A stretch of DNA of 64,000 nt from Brotaphodocola faecis. Its GTDB lineage: Bacteria > Bacillota > Clostridia > Lachnospirales > Lachnospiraceae. The notes beneath the pieces are model-generated. The model was not told the DNA's origin, did not search any database, and worked only from the letters and a program-made list of their open reading frames with translations. Positions 25,907-34,323 of the stretch are shown one piece after another. Within the stretch, counting starts at the first letter, position 1; the number at the start of each line of letters is the position of its first letter. Position numbers and translations under genes: made by a program. The DNA is taken from NCBI RefSeq assembly GCF_040096075.1, contig NZ_JBBMFJ010000010.1:31366-95365 (forward strand). Direction: 5' to 3'.

Positions 25907-26302
25907 TTACTTCATCAGTCTCTGCAATACCTTCAATAACTCATCGATGGTCTCGTCATGGCCCTCACGGATGTCGTTCGCCACACAGGTCCGCAGATGA
26001 TTTCCCAGAAGCACCTTGTTGAAGCTGTTGAGCGCCGCGTTGGCCGCAGCCACCTGAATGAGGATATCCGGACAGTAGGCGTCCTGCTCTACCATGTTGC
26101 GGATTCCCCGGATCTGCCCTTCAATGCGGTTTAAGCGGTGGATCAGATCTTTGTATTCCTTCTCGGAGCGCTCTTTTTTCTTATGACAGCAGCACGGCTT
26201 CTTCTCCGTGTGCTCTGCTTTTTCCTCTGCAGCATCTGGCTTCGCTGCTTCAGTACGCTCTGCCATTCCACAGCAGCATTCCTTTTTATCTGTATGCTCC
26301 AT
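25907..26302 (-). CDS. csoR: CsoR-family copper-sensing repressor with Cys-rich N-terminus
   Basis: A 131-residue regulator. The CsoR core (residues about 50-131) has LIHRLNRIEGQIRGIRNMVE with the first ligand Cys in DAYCPDILIQ and the His/Cys pair in NHLRTC, the copper-binding triad of the family. The N-terminal ~45 residues are unusual: ECCCGMAERT and PCCCHKKK add six cysteines and a histidine, perhaps an extra metal-binding tail. The start at 26302 has AAAGGTGG. A palindrome of the expected CsoR type overlaps its leader. It releases DNA on Cu+ binding, de-repressing csoR-copA. Confidence 0.93.
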   Translation of the reverse strand: MEHTDKKECCCGMAERTEAAKPDAAEEKAEHTEKKPCCCHKKKERSEKEYKDLIHRLNRIEGQIRGIRNMVEQDAYCPDILIQVAAANAALNSFNKVLLGNHLRTCVANDIREGHDETIDELLKVLQRLMK

Positions 26303-26377
26303 GCAATTCCACCTTTCTGTAAAACGATGTTCTCCTGGGAGTTCTGCTTCCGACACTATTTTGTTTTTGCCTTTCAC

Positions 26378-26394
26378 ATACCCCCATAGGGTAT
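26378..26394. promoter_or_regulatory. CsoR operator
   Basis: Inverted repeat ATACCC-N5-GGGTAT, the GC-centred pseudopalindrome typical of CsoR. It lies just downstream of the csoR -10, so a bound repressor would block initiation. Confidence 0.85.
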
Positions 26395-26398
26395 ATTG

Positions 26399-26427
26399 AG
26401 TATAGAAAAAATATCCGGATCTGTCAA
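26399..26427 (-). promoter_or_regulatory. csoR-copA promoter nested in the upstream terminator
   Basis: Minus strand -35 TTGACA (26422-26427), 17-base spacer, -10 TATACT (26399-26404). The -35 lies in the loop of the terminator hairpin of the NRPS-like gene, and the spacer runs through its 3' arm. Confidence 0.8.
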
Positions 26428-26448
26428 GAGGCAGTCCGGATATTTTTT
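26406..26448 (-). terminator. Terminator of the NRPS-like gene
   Basis: Perfect 14-base stem AAAAAATATCCGGA / TCCGGATATTTTTT (26406-26419 and 26435-26448) with a 15-base loop, 26 bases after the stop at 26475. Confidence 0.88.
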
Positions 26449-26474
26449 CTCAATAAGGTTTTCTTATGAAATCA

Positions 26475-29400
26475 CTAAATATTAGAAGGCTTCCAGAGAA
26501 TCTCCGGCACGTGGGCTTTGCCGCACTGTGCTTCTACATACGCCTTCAGTGCGTCCGCATCCTGCGCCATCGTGCCCTTCACTTCCGCAGTCAGTACCAG
26601 CTTATTACCTTCTGTATAGCGCACATAAGCCGCAGCTTCTTCTACACCCGGCACCTGTTTCAGTACCGTTTCCAGCTGGTACAGATCATGGAACTGGCGT
26701 CCCATGATGCCCTCCTGCATGATGGTTCTGCCGCCCTGTTCCAGGAAATCCAGGGAACCGTCCGGCAGGATTCTTGCGGTCCGTCCGGTGTCGTAAAGGG
26801 TTCCCGGGCCATAGGGATTGGTGATCTCATCCAGGTATTTTGCCGGCTTATGATCCATCACATACAGCCTGCCCCAGGCGCCAAATGGCTTCTTTTTGCA
26901 GTTCTCATCAAAGACATATACTTTGATTGTTTCGCTGCCCCCGGTACCGCTCACCAGCTGGTCCTTCGCCTCCTGGTTGAGTGCTTCCACGCCTATCGTG
27001 TAATGCAGCGGAAACAGCTTCTCCGGCAGATGGCGGTTTACGCGGCGCACCAGTGTTTCCTCCTGCATGGCGTCCATCAGGGACTCCATCACGATCATGA
27101 AATTCCTTAACTGCGCAGCGTCAAACCGATTCTCCCAGTAGCGCAGTTCATAGTAGTATCCCCGCTCATCGGTAAACACCTGCAGATGGAATGGCAGGGC
27201 ATCCAGCTGGATATGCTGGCGCTCGGCCGGATACCCTCCGATGGTATCGATGTTTAAGATATCTCCCTGATACTGGAAGAACATCTCATCGGCATGAAGA
27301 TTGGATATGTAACAGCGCATGGTGTCCATGATCTGCTTTCCATTCGCTTTCAGAAGCTCCGGCACGGTCTGATCCGTGGTTTCCGTGCAACGGAAAAAAT
27401 AGGTCAGAAACAACGGTCCTGCCAGACGGTTCCAGCGGCTGTCGGTTCTTCCACTGTGGATGGAGGCGGAAACCGTGTCCTTTTCCCCGCTGAAAATGCC
27501 GATGCTTAAGTTGTAGGCAGTCAGAAAAAATACATTCTCAGACACGCCGTATTTCCGGCAGAAAGCCGTTACATTGCGACGGTTCAGGGTCTCAAACCGG
27601 TCCTTTAATACCGCATTCACACCATGCTCCAGACTATAGCAGTCCTTCCGGGTCAGGATACTCTTTCGCACCTTAAAGTCTTTCATCAGACCCTGGAAAT
27701 ACGCCTCATTTTTGGTGCGCAGGCCCCTTGCGTCCCGGTTTTTTTCATCCAGAATATACTCATAAAAGGTATAGGTTTCCGGCTCCACCGCCTTGCCCAG
27801 ATAAAGCTGGTCTAAATCCTCAAACAGCACATTCATGGTCATGCCGTCCCCCATGATGTGGGCAATATCAAAGAAGAAATAATTAGCGGAATCCGTCTGG
27901 TAAATACCAATGTGAAACAGGTTCTCCCCTTCTCCGTAAAGGTACGGATACAGCAGGCCTTTTCTCGTTTCCTCCCACTGGGCATCGCTCAATTTCACAA
28001 TTGGAATATCAATCTTTCGCTTATCATCACGGAAAATCTGGTAACGTCCTTCCGCCATCTGGATGATGGCTTTTAACTCCGGATGCACCTCAAAGAGCTG
28101 TTCCACCGCAAATTTTAAACGGCGCAGGTCCGTGCGCGCATCCAGTTTGTAAAGGAACGGCAGGTTTGCCGTGGTATTGCCCCGCATCACATAGGCAAAA
28201 TAAAGCTGCAGATTGGTTAACGGGTACACCGGACGCACCGTGTAATCCACCTTATTTTCACCAGCACCCGCCAGCGCAAATGCCTCCAGCTTCAGCACCG
28301 ACGCATGCTGTAATAAGTCGTCTAACGTCATGGAAATCTTTAAGATCTGGTACAGGTCTGTCAGCAGAAGAACACTTCCCAGAGAGTCCAGTCCTGCCTC
28401 GTAAAGCTCCGTGTCAATGCCGAACCGGCGGTGTCCCAACACAGCCGCAATGCACTCATAAATCTGTTTCTGAAGCGCTGTTTCCGGCATGCGAAGATTC
28501 TTTTCCTTCTGTTCTTCCTGCTTTTTCCCCTCCAGATACTGGTTGCGGATAATTTTTCTGGATGAGGTTTTCGCAAATGGGACTTCGCGGATACTGCTGC
28601 GCATAATGCGCTTGAACGTCGGCAGTTCTCCATTATGTTTCTTAATGATCTGAGTCACAGTTCCCTCAATATCCGTGATATTTGCTGCCTCCGCATACTT
28701 AAAGTTCGGGTAAACTTCCGCGCAGATGGTATCGTCCGCGCCGTACACCAGAATATCCTCAATCAGGCGCTCATCCTCGAAGAGATTTTCCAGCTCCTCC
28801 GGCGCCACATTCTCGCCGTTGCTTAAGATAATGAGGTTCTTTTTCCGCCCGGTCAGGTACAGAAATCCCTCCTCGTCCACATGGCCGATATCCCCCGTGC
28901 AGAGCCAGCCATCCGGTGTGATGGCCTCCGCGGTCTTGTCCGGCTCCTTGTAATATCCCATCATGACAGACGGGCTCTTGACCTGAATCTCCCCGTCCAC
29001 GATACGCACCTCACAGCGGTCTACAATACGTCCCACCGAGGCAATCTTGTCCGGTCTTGTCCAGTCCGGAGAGGAAATTTTCGGGGAACATTCCGACATG
29101 CCGTAGCCCTGGGCAATGGCAATGCCAAGGCGCTGGTAATTGGCTGCCAGATCTGGCGCCAGATAGCCGCCGCCGCTGATGATCTTGTGAAGCCTGGTGC
29201 CAAGCACCTGCTCTTTGACCTTGCGGATGGGCACCTCAGGGTGCTGCCGGTTTAAGATGGCGATGCGGTTATAGAGGGCTTTTGCCATCATCGGAACCAT
29301 GCGGATCACCGTCGGCTCAAACAGTAAGATGTGCTCCGCCAGCTTCTTCATGTCCCGGTTCAGACAGAGGATTCCACCGTAGCGCATAACGGTAAACACA

Positions 29401-30080
29401 TCACCATTTAAGCAGAATACGTGATGAATCGGCAGGACATTCAAGTAGATTTCATTCTCAGGGTGGTTGGTGTCTGTGGTACAGAAATTGTTGTCCATGA
29501 GATTTCCATTAGACAGCATCACGCCCTTGCCGCGGCCGGTGGTGCCGGAAGTAAACAGGATCATGGCACACTTCTCTGCCTTCGCGTCGGATTCCACGCG
29601 CTGTCCCGCATAGGCTTTTAAGATCTTATCAGAGCAGTTCACATGCTTTCCATGCTGCAGGGAAATATACTCCACTACCTCCGGGCAAGTCTCCTTCACT
29701 TCCTCGGTCAGTGGATGGAAATCCCAGTCGTAAAACAGCACATCCACATCGGAACGGTTTAAACAGTCTGCCAGCTTTTCCGCGTTGAGCTGGACGTCCA
29801 GCGGAATGCCCGTGTCGCCGCCGCTCATCACGCCAAGCAGTACTGCCAGATAATGATGGCTGCTGACGCCAAGAATACCCACCTTTAACTTATGGCCCAC
29901 CTGGGCGCGCTTCTCTCTGGCCCAGACCGCGATGGCATCACACTCGTCTGCGAATTCTTTGTAAGTTACACGGAAAACTATTCCGTTTTCTTCATATTGT
30001 AAAAACACACGGTCTCCGTGCTCTGCCGCCGCGTTGTGCACCAGATCATAAACGGTTCTTGTGTTTTCGTAAAGCATCAT
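26475..30080 (-). CDS. NRPS-like protein: adenylation - carrier - condensation - partial adenylation tail
   Basis: A 1201-residue multidomain protein. Residues 1 to about 515 are an AMP-binding domain of acyl-CoA synthetase style (LFTSGTTGRGKG near 176, GYGMSE at 325, CTGDIGHVDE, YLTGRKKNLI at 408). Residues about 530-600 are a carrier domain with the phosphopantetheine serine in AGLDSLGS (Ser566). Residues about 610-1055 are a condensation domain with HIMGDG at 741 in place of the full HHxxxDG. The last ~145 residues resemble only the end of a second adenylation domain (GRLYVMDHKP, DTGRTARILPDG, MGRQFHDLYQLE). No reductase, thioesterase or phosphopantetheinyl transferase is nearby. The product is unknown; an acylated amino acid or amine is conceivable. 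Confidence 0.85.
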   Translation of the reverse strand: MMLYENTRTVYDLVHNAAAEHGDRVFLQYEENGIVFRVTYKEFADECDAIAVWAREKRAQVGHKLKVGILGVSSHHYLAVLLGVMSGGDTGIPLDVQLNAEKLADCLNRSDVDVLFYDWDFHPLTEEVKETCPEVVEYISLQHGKHVNCSDKILKAYAGQRVESDAKAEKCAMILFTSGTTGRGKGVMLSNGNLMDNNFCTTDTNHPENEIYLNVLPIHHVFCLNGDVFTVMRYGGILCLNRDMKKLAEHILLFEPTVIRMVPMMAKALYNRIAILNRQHPEVPIRKVKEQVLGTRLHKIISGGGYLAPDLAANYQRLGIAIAQGYGMSECSPKISSPDWTRPDKIASVGRIVDRCEVRIVDGEIQVKSPSVMMGYYKEPDKTAEAITPDGWLCTGDIGHVDEEGFLYLTGRKKNLIILSNGENVAPEELENLFEDERLIEDILVYGADDTICAEVYPNFKYAEAANITDIEGTVTQIIKKHNGELPTFKRIMRSSIREVPFAKTSSRKIIRNQYLEGKKQEEQKEKNLRMPETALQKQIYECIAAVLGHRRFGIDTELYEAGLDSLGSVLLLTDLYQILKISMTLDDLLQHASVLKLEAFALAGAGENKVDYTVRPVYPLTNLQLYFAYVMRGNTTANLPFLYKLDARTDLRRLKFAVEQLFEVHPELKAIIQMAEGRYQIFRDDKRKIDIPIVKLSDAQWEETRKGLLYPYLYGEGENLFHIGIYQTDSANYFFFDIAHIMGDGMTMNVLFEDLDQLYLGKAVEPETYTFYEYILDEKNRDARGLRTKNEAYFQGLMKDFKVRKSILTRKDCYSLEHGVNAVLKDRFETLNRRNVTAFCRKYGVSENVFFLTAYNLSIGIFSGEKDTVSASIHSGRTDSRWNRLAGPLFLTYFFRCTETTDQTVPELLKANGKQIMDTMRCYISNLHADEMFFQYQGDILNIDTIGGYPAERQHIQLDALPFHLQVFTDERGYYYELRYWENRFDAAQLRNFMIVMESLMDAMQEETLVRRVNRHLPEKLFPLHYTIGVEALNQEAKDQLVSGTGGSETIKVYVFDENCKKKPFGAWGRLYVMDHKPAKYLDEITNPYGPGTLYDTGRTARILPDGSLDFLEQGGRTIMQEGIMGRQFHDLYQLETVLKQVPGVEEAAAYVRYTEGNKLVLTAEVKGTMAQDADALKAYVEAQCGKAHVPEILWKPSNI

Positions 30081-30130
30081 TTAATACCCCTTTCATGGAG
30101 TGAGTCCACTCCGGCTGGTCACATTTTGTC

Positions 30131-30167
30131 AAAATAAAAATGAGACAGATTTTAAGTATCTGTCTCA
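30131..30167 (-). terminator. Terminator of the LysR gene
   Basis: Perfect 10-base stem TGAGACAGAT / ATCTGTCTCA with a 7-base loop, followed on the minus strand by TTTTTATTTT. It lies about 120 bases after the stop at 30286. The rest of 30081-30285 holds nothing else I can name. Confidence 0.85.
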
Positions 30168-30285
30168 AATATAACACTGTAGCTATTTCGTGTAAACCTT
30201 TTGACCAGTTCGAATTTTTGAACCAAAGAAGATCATCTCCCTGCTTCTCGCAACAGGCAAGCCATTCCAGCGCGAATTTCTACTT

Positions 30286-31197
30286 TCACTCCAGCCCCGT
30301 CTTCTGAATCAGGCTGATCAGATACTGCTCCGCTTCCGTCCGGTAACTCTGCTTCTGATAGCAGCAGTACAGGCTCCGCTTCATGGGATAATCCTTCACC
30401 TGACAGTAATAAGCATTCTGCCCATCCTGCATCAGCGGCGACACCGCAATGCCCGGAATGAATGTAAAGCCACGATTCAGCGCCGCCAGACGGCTGGCCA
30501 GGTGAATGTTTTCTGTCTCAAAAATGCGCGCCGGTGTAATCGAAAACTGCTTCAGAAACTGCTCTGCAATCGCCCGCATTCCCCGTCCCTTTTTCAGAAG
30601 GATAAGGGGCTGATTCTGAAGTGCCTCTGCCTCAATCTGCGGATTCTGCTTTCCCGGTTTCCATCCTGTTTTTTCCTCTGCAAATGCAGGCGGCACCTGA
30701 ACATAAACCGGATTTTCTGCAATCATATAGCACTCCAGATCCGGATCTGTCTGATACATGAGCGCCAGATCCGTCTTTCCCCTCTTGACCAGATCCTGCA
30801 GCACCCCCGCCTTTTCTTCTGTCAAAATCAGCTCCACCTGCGGATATTCCCGTTCAAAATCATCGAGAATCTGGGGAAGCAAAAACTCCCCCGTTACTGC
30901 CGTGACGCCCAGTACAATGCGTCCGCTCCGGCTGCCGCTCAGATCTGAAATCTGCTTGTTCACGGAATGGAAAACCGCAAGCACGTCCCGGCACCCCTTT
31001 AAGTAAATTTCTCCCACCTGGGTCGGATGCAGATTGCCCCGGTCCCGCACAAACAGTGGTGTGCCAAGGCTTTTCTCCAGATCCAGGATCATGCGGCTTA
31101 AGGCAGGCTGGGAAATATAGAGTTTCTTAGCGGCCAGCGTAAAATTCTGCTCCTCCGCCACCGCAAGAAGGTACTGAATCAGTCGTTCATTGATCAT
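30286..31197 (-). CDS. LysR-family transcriptional regulator
   Basis: A 303-residue LysR protein with helix-turn-helix EEQNFTLAAKKLYISQPALS at residues about 15-34 and a substrate-binding domain starting near residue 90 (RIVLGVTAVTGEFLLP). It is divergent from the AtuA-family/DUF4387 pair, with 173 bases between, and has its own terminator. It probably senses a substrate of that pair and activates it; this is inferred from arrangement only. It also lies upstream of the NRPS-like gene on the same strand, but a terminator separates them. Confidence 0.9.
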   Translation of the reverse strand: MINERLIQYLLAVAEEQNFTLAAKKLYISQPALSRMILDLEKSLGTPLFVRDRGNLHPTQVGEIYLKGCRDVLAVFHSVNKQISDLSGSRSGRIVLGVTAVTGEFLLPQILDDFEREYPQVELILTEEKAGVLQDLVKRGKTDLALMYQTDPDLECYMIAENPVYVQVPPAFAEEKTGWKPGKQNPQIEAEALQNQPLILLKKGRGMRAIAEQFLKQFSITPARIFETENIHLASRLAALNRGFTFIPGIAVSPLMQDGQNAYYCQVKDYPMKRSLYCCYQKQSYRTEAEQYLISLIQKTGLE

Positions 31198-31370
31198 ATG
31201 CTTTCGTTCTCTTTCCTAAAATTGAATCGCAGTGCACTATAATATTTTCGTTATAGTTAAATGCCATTTTTTGAATTTTACTTTATTATAGGAACCCGTT
31301 ATAATGATGTCAAGAACTTAAAAAAACGCAGAAACATTCTCAATCAATGTTTTTCACAGGAGGAGTCGAC

Positions 31371-32723
31371 ATGACAAATGTAAAAGTATTTGTTCCTTAT
31401 GGCGCAGTTGGCTTAAACTGTACCGAAGAAGCTTTTGAGGCAGGGCTGGCCATGAAGCCGGATATCATTTCCAGCGATGCCGGTTCCACCGATTCCGGTC
31501 CCTACTACTTAGGCTCCGGACACGGCAAATATTCCATTGCCGATGTGAAACGCGACTTAAAGCGCATGGTGCTGGGTGCCGACAAGCTCGGGATTCCCAT
31601 GACCATCGGCTCTGCCGGAACCTGTGGGTCTGATGAAGGCGTTGACACCGCCCTGAAACTGATTCAGGAAATCTGCGATGAGGCTGGCATCCACAAGAAA
31701 ATTGCCTGCATCTACTCCCAGCAGAATCCGGAAGTCATCAAGAAAAAATACCGCGAAGGCAAGATTTCTGCCCTCCACGGCGCACCGGAAATCTCCGAAA
31801 AGACCTTTGATGAGTGTAGCACAATCGTGGCACTTCTGGGTGCAGAAGCCTACGAGGAAGCCTTCAAAAACGGCGCCGACATCATCATCGGCGGACGCTC
31901 CACCGATACCGCAGTCATGGCCGCTTACCCGCTTATGAAGGGCTGTGATCCGGCTTCCTGCTGGCATGCTGCCAAGACCGTAGAGTGCGGCGGCGTCTGC
32001 ACCAGTGCCGGTCTTCCAGGCGGCGTATTTATGGAAATTGACGAGAAGGGCTTCACCATCCGCTCCGTACAGCCGGGCAGCACGGTATCCCCCTACTCCG
32101 TTTCCGCACACCTGATCTACGAAAACGCGAACCCGATCCAGCTTACCGAGCCAGGCATCCGCATTGATACCAGCACCTCCACCTACACGGCACTCTCCGA
32201 CACCGCAGTCCGTGTGGAGGGCACCACCATTGAGTATCTTCCTTATACCATGAAGCTGGAGGGCTCCGGCCCGGTGGGCTACCAGACCGTCAGCATGGCC
32301 GGCATCCGCGACCGCAAGGTCATGCAGGATCCGATGAAATGGGTGGAAGCCGTATCCAAAGCCGGCATCGACAAGCTGGAAAAGAACGGCATCTCCAGAG
32401 ACAGCTATCATTTCTGGCTGCGCCCTTACGGCTACAACGGCGTATCCGGCATGGATGTCCCGGAGGGCTACGTTCCGAATGAGGTCCTGATGATGCTGAC
32501 CGTCACCGCCGAAACCCAGGAAAAGGCCACCCAGATCACCAAAGCCTTCAACCCGCTGATGCTGCACCACAACATCTTTGAGGGCAAACAGATGCCATCC
32601 TACGGTTTCCTCTTCTCCCCGGCCGAGATGGAACGCGGCGCCATCTACGAGTTCAAGCTTTACCACACCGTATCCGTGGACGATCCGCTGGAGCTTGTGC
32701 GCATGAACTATGTAACGGTCTAA
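31371..32723 (+). CDS. AtuA-family (DUF1446-type) protein
   Basis: A 450-residue cytoplasmic protein of the acyclic terpene utilisation AtuA family. Glycine-rich stretches such as SSDAGSTDSGPYYLGSG (residues about 35-51) and ADIIIGGRSTDTAVMAAYP (near 180) are typical. The biochemical reaction of clostridial members is not established; AtuA itself acts in catabolism of acyclic terpenes, probably with an acyl-CoA carboxylase, which is absent here. I start at 31371, just after CAGGAGGAG, rather than at 31347. It is followed at 28 bases by a DUF4387 gene, a common pairing, and is divergent from a LysR regulator. Confidence 0.85.
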   Translation: MTNVKVFVPYGAVGLNCTEEAFEAGLAMKPDIISSDAGSTDSGPYYLGSGHGKYSIADVKRDLKRMVLGADKLGIPMTIGSAGTCGSDEGVDTALKLIQEICDEAGIHKKIACIYSQQNPEVIKKKYREGKISALHGAPEISEKTFDECSTIVALLGAEAYEEAFKNGADIIIGGRSTDTAVMAAYPLMKGCDPASCWHAAKTVECGGVCTSAGLPGGVFMEIDEKGFTIRSVQPGSTVSPYSVSAHLIYENANPIQLTEPGIRIDTSTSTYTALSDTAVRVEGTTIEYLPYTMKLEGSGPVGYQTVSMAGIRDRKVMQDPMKWVEAVSKAGIDKLEKNGISRDSYHFWLRPYGYNGVSGMDVPEGYVPNEVLMMLTVTAETQEKATQITKAFNPLMLHHNIFEGKQMPSYGFLFSPAEMERGAIYEFKLYHTVSVDDPLELVRMNYVTV

Positions 32724-32750
32724 TGCTTATAAATGATTTCGGAGGTGTGA

Positions 32751-33059
32751 ATGATGAGAACCATAGAAAATACCGTCAAATATATACGCAGCAAAAACGC
32801 AGGCCCCTTCTGGCTGACCATCGACGCGTTCTGCAACAGCGTAGAAGATACCGAGAAGGTAGCCGCTGCCTTTGAGCGGGAAAAAGAATTTATCGCAAAA
32901 TCCTACCATGTAAAACCGGAAGACCTGGAGATCTACTGCCTGAAACACATCCAGGTAGCCAAGATCAGTCTGCCGAGAGTGCCGGTGGAGGGAAGCCGCG
33001 ATGAGAGGGATATGCACGGCGGACAGCAGTATGTGAATCTACTGGACATCGAGTGTTAA
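32751..33059 (+). CDS. DUF4387 family protein
   Basis: A 102-residue soluble protein. The core GPFWLTIDAFCNSVEDTEKV and a C-terminal region rich in charged residues match DUF4387, a small family almost always encoded next to AtuA-like proteins. It may be the second subunit of the same enzyme. GGAGGTG lies in front of two adjacent ATG codons (32751 and 32754); either may be used. No catalytic residue can be assigned. It ends the two-gene operon, 17 bases before a strong terminator. Confidence 0.85.
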   Translation: MMRTIENTVKYIRSKNAGPFWLTIDAFCNSVEDTEKVAAAFEREKEFIAKSYHVKPEDLEIYCLKHIQVAKISLPRVPVEGSRDERDMHGGQQYVNLLDIEC

Positions 33060-33076
33060 AATATCATTGATAATGC

Positions 33077-33120
33077 AAAGCAAGGACAAAACTCCATATC
33101 ACTGTTTTGTCCTTGCTTTT
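33077..33120 (+). terminator. Terminator of the AtuA/DUF4387 operon
   Basis: Perfect 15-base stem AAAGCAAGGACAAAA / TTTTGTCCTTGCTTT with a 13-base loop. Flanking A and T tracts allow use from both sides. Confidence 0.9.
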
Positions 33121-33139
33121 ATTTACTTTATTTCTCCAA

Positions 33140-33375
33140 TTAGCCATTTTTCGATATCTTGTCTGCATAATTATTCTGGCAATATTCCTGCTTCAATTCT
33201 TCTTCCAAATAAGCATCACTCATACAATGCATATTGGAAATTCCATCTCTCATCAACAGATAAAGTTCCGAATGATAAAAAAATCTAATGCCGCATCCAA
33301 TGAAATTCCCTGTTGTCTTGCAAAGCAGCTAACGACTCTGCTATATTTTTTCTGAAGTAAAATCGGATTTGCCAT
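33140..33375 (-). pseudogene. Frameshifted DUF3791-like gene
   Basis: Reading from ATG at 33375 gives MANPILLQKKYSRVVSCFAR and then QQGISLDAALDFF, typical of the second DUF3791-type partner of DUF3990 cassettes. At a run of seven T residues the frame is lost and stops 8 codons on. Adding one T restores YHSELYLLMRDGISNMHCMS and DAYLEEELKQEY up to TAA at 33140, which is the expected remainder. So the gene lacks one base in a homopolymer. It may be dead, or it may be read by slippage or vary in tract length. It overlaps the end of the upstream fusion gene. Confidence 0.75.
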
Positions 33376-33626
33376 CATATCATTTCACTCCCTTCAAAGC
33401 AAAGCAATGATAATGCTTTCTCTGTACGAAAACAAATCTGTAAATTTGGTTTTTCATAACGCAAACGATTGATTGCTTCTGTCTTATCAATTAAAATATC
33501 ACTTTTTTCTGTAAATGCCTCATATATCAGTACGGGATCAACGCCAAGCTTCGCTGCAACATTTTCAATACAAAATATAGCAAATTCCAATTCGTCAGAA
33601 TTTTTAATTTTTTCATCCGCCAACAT
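33375..33626 (-). pseudogene. DUF3791 N-terminus fused to a DUF3990 C-terminus (deletion scar)
   Basis: An 83-residue open frame with a good GGGAGG site. The first ~40 residues (SDELEFAIFCIENVAAKLG, then YEAFTEKSDIL) are the start of a DUF3791 protein. From about residue 42 the sequence changes to EAINRLRYEKPNLQICFRTE, then KALSLLCF, which resembles the C-terminus of DUF3990 proteins. DUF3790/3791-DUF3990 cassettes are thought to be toxin-antitoxin-like or ADP-ribosyltransferase-like modules. The simplest reading is an in-frame deletion that removed the end of DUF3791 and most of DUF3990. Assignment of the second half is from memory of the family and less certain. Confidence 0.65.
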
Positions 33627-33639
33627 AAGCCAACCTCCC

Positions 33640-34206
33640 TTATCCCATTGCCTCGCATTTGTACACACGGCGATAAAGTATTTCTTTCATCTTCTGAAAT
33701 TCTTCCCACGTGATTTCACTTCTATATGTCATAATCCGAAGCGGTACCGGGGATTTTCCTTTTGAGATGGGGGGCTGGATATAGGAATATTCGTTAAATA
33801 CAAACTCGTTGCGCTCATAAAATCCGATGCGCCTGCTGGTTAATTCATCTTCGGGAAGTTCTACTTCCAGGCAGATTGGCTTCTGGTATTTCTTTACCAG
33901 TTCCTGAAGCATAGTTGAACCTGTTCCACTGTTGCGAAGTGCTGGATCTACTGCGAAGTGCTCGATGTAGGTGAAGGATTCAAATTCCCAGACGGCGAGA
34001 AAGCCCGCTGCCTGTATTTTGGAATTCCCATTTGAATTGTTAACAACGCCTTCCAGCTCTATAACCGGCATATAATAAATCCGGTATTCCGGCTCCTGAA
34101 AAAGGGCAAGCTGCTCATTATAAGGACGATATTCATCATCCGGGAAACTGGCCTGCATGATGCGGTAAATTTCTGGGAAATCTGATTGTGATGTAAGTTG
34201 TAACAT
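33640..34206 (-). CDS. GNAT-family N-acetyltransferase
   Basis: A 188-residue acetyltransferase. The acetyl-CoA fold includes the beta-bulge strand IEHFAVDPALRNSGTGSTML near residue 85, with the pyrophosphate-loop variant RNSGTGS, and GFYERNEFVFNEYSY in the C-terminal half. The substrate is unknown. The start at 34206 (MLQLTSQSDF) follows AAAGGGAG; the longer frame from 34248 has no ribosome site. It is the next gene after the CRISPR scar, and its promoter region (34207-34304) may derive partly from the former CRISPR array. Confidence 0.88.
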   Translation of the reverse strand: MLQLTSQSDFPEIYRIMQASFPDDEYRPYNEQLALFQEPEYRIYYMPVIELEGVVNNSNGNSKIQAAGFLAVWEFESFTYIEHFAVDPALRNSGTGSTMLQELVKKYQKPICLEVELPEDELTSRRIGFYERNEFVFNEYSYIQPPISKGKSPVPLRIMTYRSEITWEEFQKMKEILYRRVYKCEAMG

Positions 34207-34304
34207 AAAAAAACTCCCTTTTATTAAACTCAATTGATATCGACTCAAAACTCAATATTACGCAGACATTCTTATAATGTCCCGCAACAACTATCTTTTT
34301 CAAT

Positions 34305-34323
34305 ATTACATCATTCTCAAAAC
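34305..34323 (-). CRISPR. Solitary fragment of a type II CRISPR repeat
   Basis: The minus strand reads GTTTTGAGAATGATGTAAT. It pairs with the anti-repeat of the nearby tracrRNA: TTTGA and TGATGTAAT (nine bases) match the anti-repeat complement at 34571-34591, with an internal bulge between them. It overlaps the stop codon of the cas9 remnant, so cas9 and the repeat were joined by a deletion. No array follows. Confidence 0.65.

Noticed and set aside
31557..32666. A 369-codon open frame on the minus strand across the AtuA-family gene
   Set aside because: It is the antisense shadow of a well-supported gene, with low-complexity Gly/Val/Asp composition and no ribosome site.
33121..33355. Plus-strand hydrophobic frames near 33107-33355
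   Set aside because: They are antisense to the frameshifted DUF3791-like gene and lack ribosome sites.
34244..34251. A second GTTTTGAG motif 72 bases after the repeat fragment, possibly another degenerate CRISPR repeat
   Set aside because: Only eight bases match and the spacing is not typical for a 36-base repeat with 30-base spacer; chance is likely.
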